NCBI RefSeq assembly: GCF_027596085.1
Contig: NC_072469.1
Coordinates: 19,725,281-19,789,280, forward strand
Source: Anoplopoma fimbria
Lineage: Eukaryota; Chordata; Actinopteri; Perciformes; Anoplopomatidae
DNA: 64,000 bases
Reading direction: 5' to 3'
In this document: positions 50,266 through 64,000 of the stretch, one piece after another
How the letters are laid out: each line of letters starts with the position of its first letter
How positions within the stretch are numbered: the first letter of the stretch is position 1
The notes under the pieces: model-generated
Databases searched by the model: none
The model's input: the letters and a program-made list of their open reading frames with translations, nothing else
Told to the model about the DNA's origin: nothing
Program-made: the position numbers and the translations under genes

Positions 50266-53200
50266 GAAATTGCTGGTACCTTCTGGTGTCAAATAGTGGA
50301 AGTGCATCATTGATGAGCAGAGTTCCAAGTCTTCAGTTTTTTCATTAGCAGATGTTAACTTTCAATGGACAGTGGTCTAACATTCTCTGAGGAAATGAAG
50401 TTGTTTATTTACATTGTTTTATCTTACAAATAGTTTTACACTTCCCCACTTCCCCCGGTTCTAGATGACAGTTTTAAAGTATAAACAGAAAGCTTGAAAA
50501 CTGCAACAATGTCTTTTTCCTTTTTTGGACTAACTCTACCCTTTCAATTGGCTGCATTCAAATGTTGGGAAGCCAGTGAGGGCTACAGTCTTTGTCACTG
50601 CATTAGCATCTTACGTTGTCGTCCCCTGGCATGAAGTGTAAAGGCCCAGCCACACTCGGGTCAGTCTTTAATTGAAGCTCATGCAGCTAAGAAATTCAAG
50701 TTCCTTGTTTCAGAGCTGGTTCCAGCTGTCTCACAGGTCAAAGCTCGCCATTATTTTCCCCAACATGAAACAGTGTTGTGTTGATGCGTATTGGGTTTAC
50801 AAATGAAGGTGTAATTACTCCTGTGGAGTAACAACACCTTGTTTTGTAAATTACACTAGACTAGACTACAAAAGCTACATCACTCTCACAGATTGTTTGC
50901 AGTTTATTATCGCTCCGCTCAATATTTTCTTATTACCACCATCTGACCTTTGACATCACCTCATTTTTGGGTCAGTTTTGTTGGGCTGAAGACAAACGTG
51001 ACCGTACCTTGAGCCTGACACACACACATACTGGTGCGCTGATACAGAGCAAACAACGCTCCCCCGAATCAGTCTGACAGACAGGGCGTGGGAGACAGAT
51101 GACGATGAATCATTGATGCTCGGCACACAGATCGCAAACAAAACACAAAAGTGCACCAACACACACGCACACACACACCAGATACATGCGCATACACACA
51201 CAGACGCACACATTTACCTTCTCTCTCTTACTCATCTGTCCTTTCCCATTTACAGCTTGGTGTTTTTCTCTGTGCCATCACTGATATCGTGGTGACAGAG
51301 ACAGATGGAGGGATTGAGAGGGGAATGGCTCAGCAACAGAAGAGGATAAATCTCCCTCTGCCTTTTCCTTTGGTCTGAAATAACATTAATAGCCACTTTT
51401 TTGCCCTGTGTTTTTTAAATGAATCTGTCGAATGGGTATCAATGACCGCGTTAAAAATCAAAATATTTAAAGGGCTTGCGTTTTCAGTTTGATGTATATG
51501 GTGCTAGTCAGCCTGTAACAGTGTGGTCGTGCACGGATGGCTACAGTATAATCAGGCTACAGATCATATAAGAACTGTATGTTGGAGAAGGGTGATGGTG
51601 TGAAGTAAGATTGAGGATAACAGATTGCATGTGGAGATGGACGCCATATAGACGAAATACAGCGCCATTCATCAACCGACTGCCCCGTTGACAGTCAACT
51701 ATACCCTGCATGACTTACATGACTGATCACAATACCACCACAGTTTGAGAGGACACATTTTTGGCCTTGAAGCTATTTCACCAAGCGGTTGGATTATCAT
51801 GTTATCATTCATTAATCTACGGTGCATTTTATCCAGCCTTTTAATTACCCATGTAAGCCTCATTAGGATAAAACATCCCTCAACTGCAACAGAGGAGCCT
51901 TAAGCACAAACATCACAGGCAAAAAAAAGCTCAGTTTTAAACTAAAAATTGCTGGATAGTAATGAGAGCTGAGTACAACGATCAAATTGGGTTATATGTT
52001 GAGTGGAATGCATGATTCAGAGATTAAACTCATTTTGGTATCCAGAGTATACCACACTGCTGTTTCAGCTTCTGCATTGCTGCTGTTCTTATTTGATCAT
52101 TCAGAAGAACCTTTGCCCTCTCTCTCTTAATGTCAGTACGCACACACCGGCGTACATTGCACTGCAGGCCAGGGCAGGGGACTGCTGCATTATTAATGCC
52201 GTCACACTGAGTAATTGAAGCCATGAGGCGGGAGATGGAGGGTGAAAGGCGGGGGTGTATAGACAACGTCTCTCCCTGCCTCTCAGTGGGAATTGTTTTG
52301 ATCATTATCAGTGACCTCTGAGTGTGATCAGTGCATACATCAAGGTGATACTCTCCATCTGAGGGCAAAGTCAATACGGACACAGATAGGGGAGGCCAAT
52401 GTATAGACAGACTTGCAGCTGCACTACAGTCAGCTACTAAATAAAACTCTTTTCAGACATAGCATCACTGGCTTCATCTGTAAAAGCAATGAGCTGTTAT
52501 CCCTCTGACATACGTGACTTTTACATAAATGTTGATTATGGTTTCATTCAGGCCATTACAGAAAGAGCCACAATGTTTTGTGATATTTGGCACCTGATGC
52601 ATGAGAGGAAGCAGTGAAAGTGACACATAAAGGAAAAGGATTGTTTTCTGTTGTCTCATAGGCTACATAACTGATGGATTATTAAACTTAATTAATGACC
52701 ATCATCAGCATCAGGGACAATTGCCCTCGATTTTCTCATCAATTAAAAAATTCATTATACAATACTGCTGCCTATTTTGTTATGTTTACCACTGCAAAAG
52801 GATAGAATAACTAAATCACGGACTAATCTGGCATGAGAAAAATGTCCTCAACAACCGAAAATGGGCTTATTCAGAGTGGTTTCTGGTTTAAATGCTCTTT
52901 GTGCATCAGAGATGATGCTGACGTAATAAATTACCGTGCTCTTCCCAAGGCATGCATTTAATCTCTCGCCGTGCATATTTAAACATGTGCTGCAGCAGCC
53001 TTTATGTTATCATGACTCCATTCAGTTCAGATTAATGTTGCAATGTTACTTGGTCTGACCCAATCGGATTGCTGTCGTTTCTTTGAAATAAAAAATAGTC
53101 AGACTTGAGACAAGCATGTTAAATTGCCAACACATTATGCAATGTGGTTCATGTCTGAAAAGGACTAAAGACCCTCCTGAAGATACTCAGCTGTGTGAAA

Positions 53201-54945
53201 CATGCTCAGCTGGATATGGTAGAGTTATATTCTGTCACTATTGCGTTTTACTTTTTGTGTTTTGTAATTTTGCTTTTGAACAAAGAAATAATATTTAGGG
53301 AAGGGAATAAGGACAATGCAAGCTAGTAAAACAGATGTACAACAATACTGGATTTGATATTCTTAAAAAAATAATAATCTTGTTCGTTTGTTAATGTTTG
53401 ATGAGGAAGGAAATTAATTCAAACATTTGTTACACCTTAAGGGTACACAATGTGTTTAAGTGAGTAACACACATGTATATATTACATTTGGTTGTTTCCA
53501 AGAAAACTCCACAGGGCACCTTTAAACAAATTACTAACTAATAATCAAAACTACTGACTGGGAAATTACATTTTTCTGCTTGGTTCGTGTTTTATTTATG
53601 TGGCAGAGCTTGGGTTCTTCTGTGAATGTGACTGCTGCACTAACATAAATGTATAAAATGTCAATGTAAATGCTGGAAAGCTAATTGTAAGGCTATGCAT
53701 ACTAAAGCAGCAAACCCACAGGGAGGAATGTAAATGCTGGAAGCTGTTAAATCAATCTTAAAAGGAGGAAACCTGTGTTGCACAGCAACTTAAAGGTCGT
53801 AAATATGGAGAGTGATGAGCAAACTAATGAACTGCACTTGACTAAGGAATCAGACTGCTGCCCTAAAGCATCCGTACCATTCCACTGTAAATCTACAGAA
53901 AATGCAGGATGAGGGCGAACTGCTCTGTGCGTGTTGTTCCATGTGGAGGTGGTGAGGAAAGGGATTAGCGTGCACGATGAGATTCCCAAAATACGTGTTT
54001 AGCCTACACTCAGACTCATTTATTCCTTTTTCTCTCTCTTGTTTGTCCCCTTGTGTTCCTGTTTCTGTTTGTTTCATTCTGTCTTTGTACTCCTGAATGC
54101 GTCTGTTGATGTTTGAATATGCTTTTTGCAGCTGTTACTTTGTCCTACATGTTGTGTTACATCCATGCGTGTCTGAGAGGGAGAGTGTGTGTATGAGTGT
54201 GTAGCAGTGTGTTTGTGTGCTTGTAGACAGCAGAGGTATCTGTGTTTATCCGCCTGCAGGTATTTGTGGCAGTGACACTCAGGTGGAAGCTGTTACGTCA
54301 GTCTGTTGCCTCTGCAGGTAGGCAGGCAATCTAATATTTACTATCAGTGCATCAACAGCAGACTTCAGAGTCAGATGGGGGAGGCAGGATCAGAGGATAT
54401 CAAACACACTCACTTACGCTGGGTGGGAAAAACTGTTTGCTGCAACCAATTTGCCCAAGATGTGTATGTTTCATAAAGCGTTGAAGTAAACAGAAACAGA
54501 GTGTGGAGATGTGCGTCCTGCGGCTGTTTGGTGGCGTGAAAAATTATCTCAGCTGAAGACGAGTGCAGAGGAGAGGGGGGAATAGAGACACAGAATGAGA
54601 GAGCGAGTAAGAGAATGAGAGTGAGAAACGGTGAGAGTGAAAGAGGGAGGGGCCGAAAGATATATAGAGAGACCTTCATTCAAAATGCATTAATCTACTA
54701 TCGAACCTGCATGGCCTCCACAGCTCACCACTGCAGGTGAGAGCAAGCACACTTGACACACATCCCTCTTACCCTTACACAGAAATCAATATTTGGTTAT
54801 ATATGTAAGAGTCCAGCGTACGTAGACCATCAGAGCATCGCATTAAGCAAAAATTCCCTTTACACAGAAAACGCAGACCAGATTTTTATTTGTGCTGTGT
54901 GTGCTCTTTCAAGCTGTCCTGCAGGGTGTTAACACAGTGCCTGAC

Positions 54946-54987
<42 letters not shown>

Positions 54988-54998
54988 CGTGTGTGTGT
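54946..54998. repeat. (TG)n microsatellite
   Basis: A TG run with two GC interruptions. Confidence 0.9.
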
Positions 54999-55142
54999 CA
55001 GCTGGAAATGTGTGCATATGTGTCTGCTTGCAGCTTTGATATCGCTCCCATTGGCAGCCTTGGTATGAACGGATGCTTTGATCCCATTTGAATTAAACAG
55101 CATCACCCAAGTTCCTCTGCTGCTGCTCTGAACAAATAACCC

Positions 55143-55155
55143 GAGAGAGAGAGAG

Positions 55156-55214
<59 letters not shown>
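55143..55214. repeat. (GA)n microsatellite
   Basis: A GA run with one GC interruption near 55,158; purine-rich strand. Confidence 0.92.
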
Positions 55215-55217
<3 letters not shown>

Positions 55218-57916
55218 CTATTGTTCTCCAGTTGTTTCGGTTGCTCGAAGCCACTCTGTGTTTAACAGCATAGCAGCTACCTGCTGCACGATTACCTTTG
55301 GTATTTCAACTGCCAGCAGCTTAATAACACTGAACTGTAAGGTATTCCTTTTTGAAAGCACACATTTCTTGTAAAGTAAGTCTAAGCAGGAAACCCAGAA
55401 ATCGTTTTCTGCACTTGAAACCGGTCCACAGCAAAGATGGTGGTTATTGTAAAAAATGTTATGGGTGTTATACTATATTTGAATGAATGAAAATGGCAAT
55501 AAGGTGTGAAATGCATCCCATCCTGCTCTGTCTTGACTGTACATATCATGACAATGACATGTTCAACTTTCTTTATTATTAATTTATTAACTCCACCAAA
55601 CAGATGATTCTATGACAAATGTATGAATATACTGAATCATTTATGTTAACAAATTAAATTAAATTTACCACAGAAAATGCCTGAAAGCACAATTATTTAT
55701 GAAATATAACAGGACTAAGTCATTAAAGTTAGTTTCCAGAGCTGGACACAGGGGCAGGCAGACAAGCATACAGGGAGCCGGCCAACAACAACCTGCTCGT
55801 CCCAGAAGCCCAGGAGATACACACCTAATAACATCGGAGGATTTTAAACAAATGAGATCAAACAGCACTCCTCGTTCAGGTGGGAAATCATGACTAAACA
55901 AGGTGAGCGGAGTGCAGTCAGCTCTGCAGCGAAGCGCCGGCTAAGCCTAATTTAAAGCGCTGAAAAATGGGAGAGGAGGTGCAATGAGACAGAGGCCTGG
56001 AGCGATGCACATCCATTGATATGCAGCAGGGAGAGGGAGAGACTCAGAGAGAGGGAGAGAGAAAGAGAGAGAGCAATAAGGGATGTGTACATACACACCG
56101 ATCTGAAGCCTGAAAGTGGGATATCAACATTAGCATATTCTGCTAATTGTTATTCATTGACACAAGCCCTATTTCCCAGTACATTAAGTCCACACAGTCC
56201 ATGTGTGTAAGGTGTGTGTTCTCCAAAGGCTACACTTACTTAATTGATTAAACTGTGTATATAACTATATGAAAACTATTGTCAAGCAAATTTTCAAAAA
56301 GCTCATTGTCCATGAATGCTTTCATTTATTTTTTCGGCCTTGAAATTAGGAATTCAATCATGACATTTACTAATTTTCCATCTTTTATTAATTGTTTTCA
56401 CCTGCTCTCACATACATTTAATAGATGTTGTGTGGTCCATATTTACTTAATTACGCCTCTCTTTAATTTGATGATAAACGGCCCAAAAAAATTAAATTAT
56501 TATTCTGGTAGCACACTCTATCCTCCAGAAATACTGACCTGGTAGTCCACATGAATGAATTTCAGTACTGTGACCGCCTCAGGTCCCATCATCACTCTTG
56601 AACTGCTGGTGAGCTATGAGTAATGGCCAATAAAACATGCTCCAAATGCACTTTCGATCCATGACTTCACCACAATGTGCTATGATTATGAGTATTTCTA
56701 GTTCTGCAGTTTTGAGAAAAAAATTCACACCATGACAAAACATTCAGGTTATCAAAAAAACAACACACACTTATACAATGTAGCCTTTCTTAACAACTTT
56801 TATACTTTCTTTCTTTTATCATGAGCTGGCTGATGTTTATGCTTTGTACTTATTACTTGAAAAGTAAAACTATTATAAAGATTATTATAAGTAAAAGCAT
56901 GATATGAATACTAGAACATTGGAAAAGAAAACTAATATTTCACTTTCATCAAAGAGGGCTCTTGGTTTGACAGGCGAGGAATGTGCAATGAGTATGAAAA
57001 TCCTGCATTGCCAATATCTCATCTCTTTTATGCTACAGAGAGTTCACTGTGGCAGGAGATCAGACAGTGTGATCTGCCTGAGGGAGGGATGGCGGCGCAA
57101 AGATAGTAAGAAAAAAAGTGAGATGTGAAGTTAGAGGAGGGAAAGAAAAGATTACTATTCATCCAGCACCTTGAAGAAGTTTCTATCATTTCATGCCAAA
57201 TTCTTAGAAAGATAAAGACGCAAAGAGGACAAAGAGCAACAGTGATCTAAAAGTTTAGTGAAATTTTTTTTCTTAATCAGAAAGCAGAGATCTCCTTCAT
57301 CTGCCAATCATGCAGCTCACATCCTCTCCATCCAGCTTAGACCAGACCATATGAGACGCGACTATCTGCGCTGTGGGGCGCCTCCCACGCTAGAGATGTT
57401 TCTGATTGATCACATCTGCAGAACCAGGAGGGGAGGATTCAAGGGGAATAGAGATTCAACACAGGCATTAACATTTCTATTTGAGTGAATCAGTGTGCAG
57501 TGGTTACAGAAACACAGGACCTTTCCATTTTTTTTAATGTTTGTAGATGGATTTAAAGTCATGACTTCAAAAGACATAATTAAAACATACTGTTACCGAC
57601 TTAACTTTTTTACCAGCAGCAGTGCGCAAGTGCTGGACCAAACAGTAGCTGCAAATAACTAAGACAGTTTGAACCTTCTTGGACATATTTGGCTTGATTT
57701 TAAATTGAAGTTGAACTGAAATTTATATTAACTGTCTTTATTCTGCAGCTATTGTGCCTGTTTATCCAAGGCAAAAATATGTTTGGACATTATTGAGGTT
57801 CTAAGTTTCAGGCCTGTGGGAAGGCGAGTCCCACAGCAGCAGTTGACTGACACATGAGGACTGGCATTGCTAGGAGATGTGCTTTTAACTTCTGAGGTGC
57901 GCTAACTGGCTGGAGC

Positions 57917-58007
57917 TGCGTTCCAAATCGCGTACTTTTTCTTTTTAACTCTTGCTGCAGCATTTCTGGCATACTAAGTAGTATGGTAGGATGGATATTG
58001 GAACGCA
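57917..58007. repeat. Possible MITE remnant with 10-base inverted ends
   Basis: TGCGTTCCAA (57,917-57,926) and TTGGAACGCA (57,998-58,007) are exact reverse complements flanking a short AT-richer core with CGCGTAC and AAGTAGTATG words typical of small fish fold-back elements. Family not identified. Confidence 0.4.
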
Positions 58008-58299
58008 CAGTGGAGCTCCCCAGAAGTGAAACCCAAACATCTTGATCGCCTGTTGGTTACTGGCGACAGAACAGGTTGGTAAATTTGACTAGCGTACATA
58101 TGTCTTCCAAAATAAAGGTGGTCTATGGTGGACACCGGAAGGGGCGGGACTTCGCCTCTCTATTTCATTTAGGTACTGGGACAAACAAGCTAGGTTAACT
58201 ACCTCCACAAAACTGAGAGTCACTACCAAATTGTCTTGGTTTTCACCACATTTAAAATAATAACTCGTCTTTGGCGCTTTCATAGACATCTTTCAATTT

Positions 58300-58560
58300 C
58301 TGTACCACTCATTATTCCCTGACCCAATATCAAAACATAAACAATGCAGCACGAGTCTGACACTGATATGTTTGCATGTGTGTCAATCAATCAATGTGCT
58401 GTTGTCAAGGCTGTTGCTAAGACACCCTAGCAGCGGTTAGCTGTCACGCAAAAGAGAAAGTCTGTCTTTTCCAAAGAGCTCCACAATCTTTATTCTTTAC
58501 ACCTTCCTTCGTAAAGTACCTGAGATTGAAAATGCTGCGTTCTGAAAGAGTACATTGATG
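58300..58560. repeat. Dispersed repeat family B, copy 2
   Basis: Counterpart of 41,180-41,540 with only three to four ATCA units (58,383-58,396), and about 50 extra bases after AAAGAGAAAG. Confidence 0.75.
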
Positions 58561-59179
58561 TAGTAAGAACCAAACATTGCCTCCTGCAAAACAACTATGT
58601 AGTGAGAGGTTTTTAAAATAAGAAAAATAGAAAAATAAATAAAACTTTAATGTTTTGGTTTTGGTAATTACGGTTTTGACCAAATAAATACACAAGTCAA
58701 AACAAACACCAAGAATATTCAACTGATTTCTTAGTAAAACTTAACTTGCCACCCAGAAAGGAACCAGGCTCAAAATGGGATTTTAACCCTGAATGCAACA
58801 CACAAAGGACAGACACACAGCTATAAAGTAGAATGGTGTTAAGCTTTTACAAGCTGTAACGTGGAAGTGTTATTGTGAATAACCTGTGTCTTGCTCCACT
58901 CTGTGGTTTCCAATCCCACTAACCCACATTAAAAACAACAAGCCGCTTTAGCTGTTCTGATCCACCAGCCAACTTACTGCTTAAACCGATTTAGGAATCA
59001 TGAGATTTCAAATCACCTGCAGCTTGAACTGAACTGGGAGACACAAATGTCCCCGTCCGCTTAGAGTTTCCTCCACATCACAGGAACTACAGACTCTGCT
59101 GTGCTGCCTCAATGTAACTGGCTTCACAACTGGACCTGGAGTGGTGCTCAGATCAGATCTAATTCAGTCCTAATTCAGT

Positions 59180-59340
<161 letters not shown>

Positions 59341-59467
59341 TCCTGGGAGCTGGAGGCCGACCAGGTAGACTTTAATGACTCAGAGTCATTTATGCAAAAT
59401 GACACACAACGATTTTCACTCGACTGACAGTAATTACCACACCCACAAGAGGGAACATTCAAGGTTC

Positions 59468-59573
<106 letters not shown>

Positions 59574-60070
59574 CTATGTGCATGTATGTGGACTTGCAGT
59601 TTACCTGGATAGCAGTGATTTATCACCTGCTACAGAACCTCACCCCCGACAGAGAAAAATGTTTTCATGGAACACAAGGGGTCACACATGGGGAGCAGTT
59701 ACAAAACAAGGATCCAGACACAAACACTCATGCAGCACACCCAGATACACACAAACACAGATAGGTACTGCACACACACACTGAGATTGCTTCAAGGCTG
59801 AAAACTCAGCCGTAATTAGTTTTTAAAGGAAACTCTTGCACAAATTGCATTTTAAAATTCAAGTACAGTTTCTGATTTAGGCTATGTTTCAATTAATGAG
59901 AGCAAGGTTCTTAAATAGATCTTAGTCAAAGCTAAGTCAGGACCACCAGGAGATGTTTCGAATCTAAATTACCAGTGTGCCGCGTGTGTGTGTGTGTGTG
60001 TGCAACTCGTGAGATTCTCCCACGTGTTTCACTGCTGTCAAACCCGACTGTGTATAAAGTGCAAATCACC

Positions 60071-60304
60071 ATGAAGAATTACGATCGATTGGTGGCTCCT
60101 TTGCCAGCTGGGTTGGACCCGGGACAAGGCCGCGGAGGAGGGAGCGAAGAGGATGACATGGAAGGAGAGAGGGTGATGAGTGGCTCTCCTTCCTGTGCCT
60201 TCAGCTCATGGCTGGTTCAGCTGCACTCTATCTTCAAACTGTTTCAGTCGATGGAAAGCTTCCCGGGCATCAAGTGTGGTAATGTTCAGGCTCCCACGAT
60301 TTAG
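60071..60304 (+). CDS. Small uncharacterised ORF
   Basis: Seventy-seven codons starting MKNYDRLVAPLPAGLDPGQG, with an acidic patch (GGGSEEDDMEGE) and then SSWLVQLHSIFKLFQSMESF. It is more GC-rich than the surroundings, and a possible donor (TGTG|GTAATG) lies at about 60,280. I recognise no family; it may be chance. It would be antisense to myrip. Confidence 0.18.
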   Translation: MKNYDRLVAPLPAGLDPGQGRGGGSEEDDMEGERVMSGSPSCAFSSWLVQLHSIFKLFQSMESFPGIKCGNVQAPTI

Positions 60305-62240
60305 TCAATTTTCTGTGCTGATGGGGATGAAATGGTTCTTTATAAATTCAGAGCACGTTTACATGTGGGGAAGCTGTGACGACAGCATGAAACATGGCTA
60401 CACATATAAACCTTCTTTGCCATTAATGGTTGTCGAGTGTGATTTAGAAGCTCCACACTGCAAGTTGATAGCGCCACAGTGTGACGAAGGAGAAGGGAGA
60501 CTTCCATTCTTCATCTACCGAGGCTTGCAGCTCGCTGTTTTGGCTATTTGATGGACAGAAACACGCAATAATAAGTCCTGCAATCCATTGTTCATCCATC
60601 TGCTAAAAAACAGACTAGAACAGAGAAAACAAGCAGCAAGACACAAACAGACACAGGCATGTAAATGCCTTATTAAAGCCAAGACGTCGTGGCGGTGTGC
60701 ACACATTTAATCTGCAGCCCGGTGCTTGGGGGCAGACCCTCCCTGTCTAAGTCTAGTCTTGCTCACCCACACTGATAAAAATACCCCCGCAAGAAGGACA
60801 GAAAAAGATCACACTGCGACTCTGCCTCTCCATGCCGCAGGTGCTTGTTTGACAGGAACAAGAGAGTTCATGGAGTTGAGAGCGCTGGTGTCTTTACAAA
60901 CACGCAATGATTGCCATTGTTGAGGGATCAGTTGGGATGTTAAAATAAATGCATATGCATGGAATATACATAAACAAAAACAAGGGAAACAGACATCTAA
61001 ATGCACACTTTTGTATGGAGGTCTTAATGTGGAGGCAGGTGAAAGAAACAGAAGCAGACAGACAGGCAAAAGGTCATAGAAACTGTGCAGTCCAAGGAAG
61101 AAATCACTATGTTCATTCCCTGCATCTCAATACTATTATGTATGTGTATTAACTCTGCAAAAACAATGTAATAATGTACAGCTTTCTTGCTGTCAGGATT
61201 CTTGCTTCATCAGGTTGTTTAAGAAAATAATTTAAAGAGCTGTAGGATCTATTTTTTATTTGTGGACAATAACGAAACAGCAGCATGTAGCAACAATTAG
61301 GTTAATTCAAGCAATAAAGCATCTTTATCAATAATCTGTTAAATGGAGACAAGGGTGAGAAAGGATCGGAAATAGCTTCAATATGTCAAATGTCAGTTAT
61401 TGTAAAACGACAAAATTGCCCGGATATAAAGCTGCAAAAGGTTAACATGCCTAGTTGCTGATGCACACTTTGTTAATTTTTTACATGATGAGACAAAAAC
61501 GGCACATCTCTATGGTCAGAGTGCGTATTAGCACCTGGATTATTACTTACTAAACGTACTGCTCTCTGACTGACAGTTTATCTGGATATATGAATCCTTT
61601 TGATACGGTAAAAAACAACCATTCACTCCTCCTTATAGGTGAAAACATACAGCGAGTATTCACAGTCTCTGAGAAGGTGACAGGAGCTGCTTTGGAAACA
61701 TTAAATGGCTCTGACATGCATGTGATATCTGTAAATGTGAGACTGTGCATTTGAGTGGTTTCATGTTAAATAAACCATAACAGTAGTAAGCTTCTACTAC
61801 GACTAGAGAGTATTTGTACACGCTTGTCAACTCGTGTCCTGAGGCCTATATTCAATCAGCTCCTGCTTGGCCTTTAAAAAAGGGCAGTCCAAACCAAATA
61901 ATTAAATGTGGACTCTGTGTTTGTGGCTGCCTGTCTACGTGGTTACGCCACCATGACAGCCCCAGAGCTTGCTCCAACTCACATTTAAAATACGACGGAC
62001 GGTTAATGTCGCACTTGTGTATGTGTACATGTGCATAGAGAGCTTATGTGTGGCTCTGTATTCACAGACTGTTTGCAATATATACAGAAAGTCCACTGAA
62101 TTAAGCCCCCTATATTACAATATCTTAAAAGGAATTTAATGCCCAAAAATGTATTTCAATTAAATGAAATGCCCAGTAAGGGTGTGTGCTTACTGTATGG
62201 ATATGCTTATGTAAGCCTCGCCTGTTTGTGTGTGTTTGTG

Positions 62241-62525
<285 letters not shown>

Positions 62526-62529
62526 GACG

Positions 62530-64000
62530 ACTGTATAAGCAGGCAAAGAGCCTCCCATTTCTGCAGATTAAGCACAGAGAGTTGCAGTATAGCTAAAATG
62601 TAAATGTATAAAATGGAGACTTCATCAGGTAGAGGGAGGGTTTAGAATATAAATGGACCAAAAATAAAAAGGATGTAGAAAGGAATAGACAATGAGAAGC
62701 AGGGAAATAAAACTTCAAGAGGAACAATTCAATGGGAAAGTCAAAACAAAAGAAGACATTTAATGGCATCCCCACTCTCAGATAATTGGACATGTACTTT
62801 CTTCCTCTGTCATTCCCTCTCCTAATCTTCTTCATCCTCCCCCTCTTCCTCTCACTCTTGACCTTCATCTCTCTTCATCTCCTGCGCTCCCCTTTAAACA
62901 TTCTCCGCACTGCTTTGGGTGTGGAGCCAAAACAAGAAAAAATTACTTTTCAGTTTCCAATAAAAATGTTTTGACTTCTCTCACTGAACCATCGTTGTGT
63001 GGTGGGTGGGTGTGTGTGTGACTATGTGCAGAGTGTGTGTGCAGTGCTTGTGGACCATGGCTGAGGATGCCGCTAATTCTACCAGACTGCAAATGGTCAT
63101 GCTTGTCCCACTCGCTCAAGAGGGAAAGATGTGTTTGGTGAATGTGTATGAGCGTGTGTGCGTGTGATTTACAAGATTCAAAAAGGTGTTATGACAAAGC
63201 TGCTGACTCACTGAGACTTTAACCTTTTTACAATCCATCTGCCATCATCAAGCAAACATCTCATATCAAATGCCCTCCAAGAAAACATTCAACTGGCGAT
63301 GGCAATGTCCATCTCAACTACATCTGCTCGTAAATGTAATTAACCGACATATAATCGGTGTATGCGTGTGAATATACCTTTGCTTGCGGGCATCTTTTAG
63401 CCTCGATGTAAGTTCTTATGTGCATCCATGTGTGAGTGGGTGACTTTAGCCTCTGAGTGTGTCCATGTGTGCTATGATTACAAATCTGCTTTCCCTAGAC
63501 GGATTGCACTTGTGAACAGCGTGGCCGTGCCACTGTGAATGTTGATGGACAGCCGGTGCATGTGAGTGGGACCATTTGGCGGTCTGTTCCCTTTTATGAA
63601 TTGATTTAGCGTTTAGATTCAGCAGAATTCCCTAAGAAGGTTTAACAAGAGAGAAAAAAACCCAGAGACATTAAGTAGGAGAAGATACAGATATACTGAT
63701 TTATTTTAAATGAATGAATGAATATTGTGATTTTTGACATGACTTAGTCCGACACTGTTTCTTATTTTATGTATTTTCTTGTAAATGACATTACAAGCAC
63801 TGTATTCACAGCATGGTAACTTTAAACAGATCCTCTTATTTGAGAAAGCATTCCTTCGCGCCGTGGTTCATTTCCAACCGTTACAGTCTGTTTAGCATCA
63901 AATCAATGTCTTTTCTTTGCAATCATCCAGTCCAACAGTGGACTAATAGCTATTTCCAAAAATAATGTTAAGGGGGCCGCTAGCCTCGAGCCCAGCACTC
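62530..64000. other. Right-edge DNA without a recognised gene
   Basis: AT-rich and loosely GT-rich stretches (63,003-63,160) only. No exon, RNA gene or transposon that I can support. Confidence 0.6.

Noticed and set aside
53116..53298. Frame with two CxxC pairs (CGSCLKRTKD... CETC), zinc-ribbon-like
   Set aside because: Only two pairs in a short frame with no flanking acceptor and no known family match, so coincidence is more likely.

Overview
This window is nuclear DNA of a bony fish, very probably a teleost. It has split genes with GT-AG introns, long CA/TG, GA and AATC microsatellites, tRNA-derived SINEs carrying the common fish LINE-like tail, Rex/L2-like and L1-like LINE fragments and a Tc1-type DNA transposon. 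The genes are fish forms of vertebrate genes. There is no operon, CRISPR array or other bacterial feature.

Layout from left to right. At 1-1,320 lies the first coding exon, on the minus strand, and the probable promoter of a gene whose N-terminus resembles SHARPIN (LUBAC subunit); the rest of it is off the left edge. At 1,320-6,900 is repeat-rich intergenic DNA: two perfect palindromes, a SINE, SINE tails and LINE debris. At 6,928-8,890 (plus) is a complete small neuropeptide gene, the prolactin-releasing peptide / C-RFamide precursor (prlh family), with TATA box, signal peptide, a 20-residue RFamide peptide followed by Gly-Lys-Arg, and a poly(A) signal.

From 38,826 down to 11,382 (minus) lie fifteen coding exons of myrip (myosin VIIA and Rab interacting protein, Slac2-c), rebuilt here exon by exon with all phases agreeing; together they encode about 932 residues. 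The two N-terminal exons (Rab27-binding helix and zinc finger) were not found and probably lie beyond the right edge, so 38,827-64,000 is read as the start of a very long intron or upstream DNA. This right-hand part holds no convincing exon. It contains a nested transposon (SINE inside an internally deleted Tc1 element), L1 debris, several microsatellites, two copies of a repeat family with an AATC tract, and a long hairpin near 62.3 kb.

How the genes relate: prlh and myrip are convergent neighbours. In mammals PRLH lies beside MLPH, the paralogue of MYRIP, so this pair looks like the duplicate arrangement, with the C-RFa/PrRP2 type peptide next to myrip. No functional link between the products is implied. 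I see no convincing new biological system. The most unusual items are a long hairpin (62.2-62.4 kb), a three-copy same-strand repeat family with coiled-coil coding potential, long TG tracts abutting two myrip splice acceptors, and a pair of palindromes near 1.4 kb.
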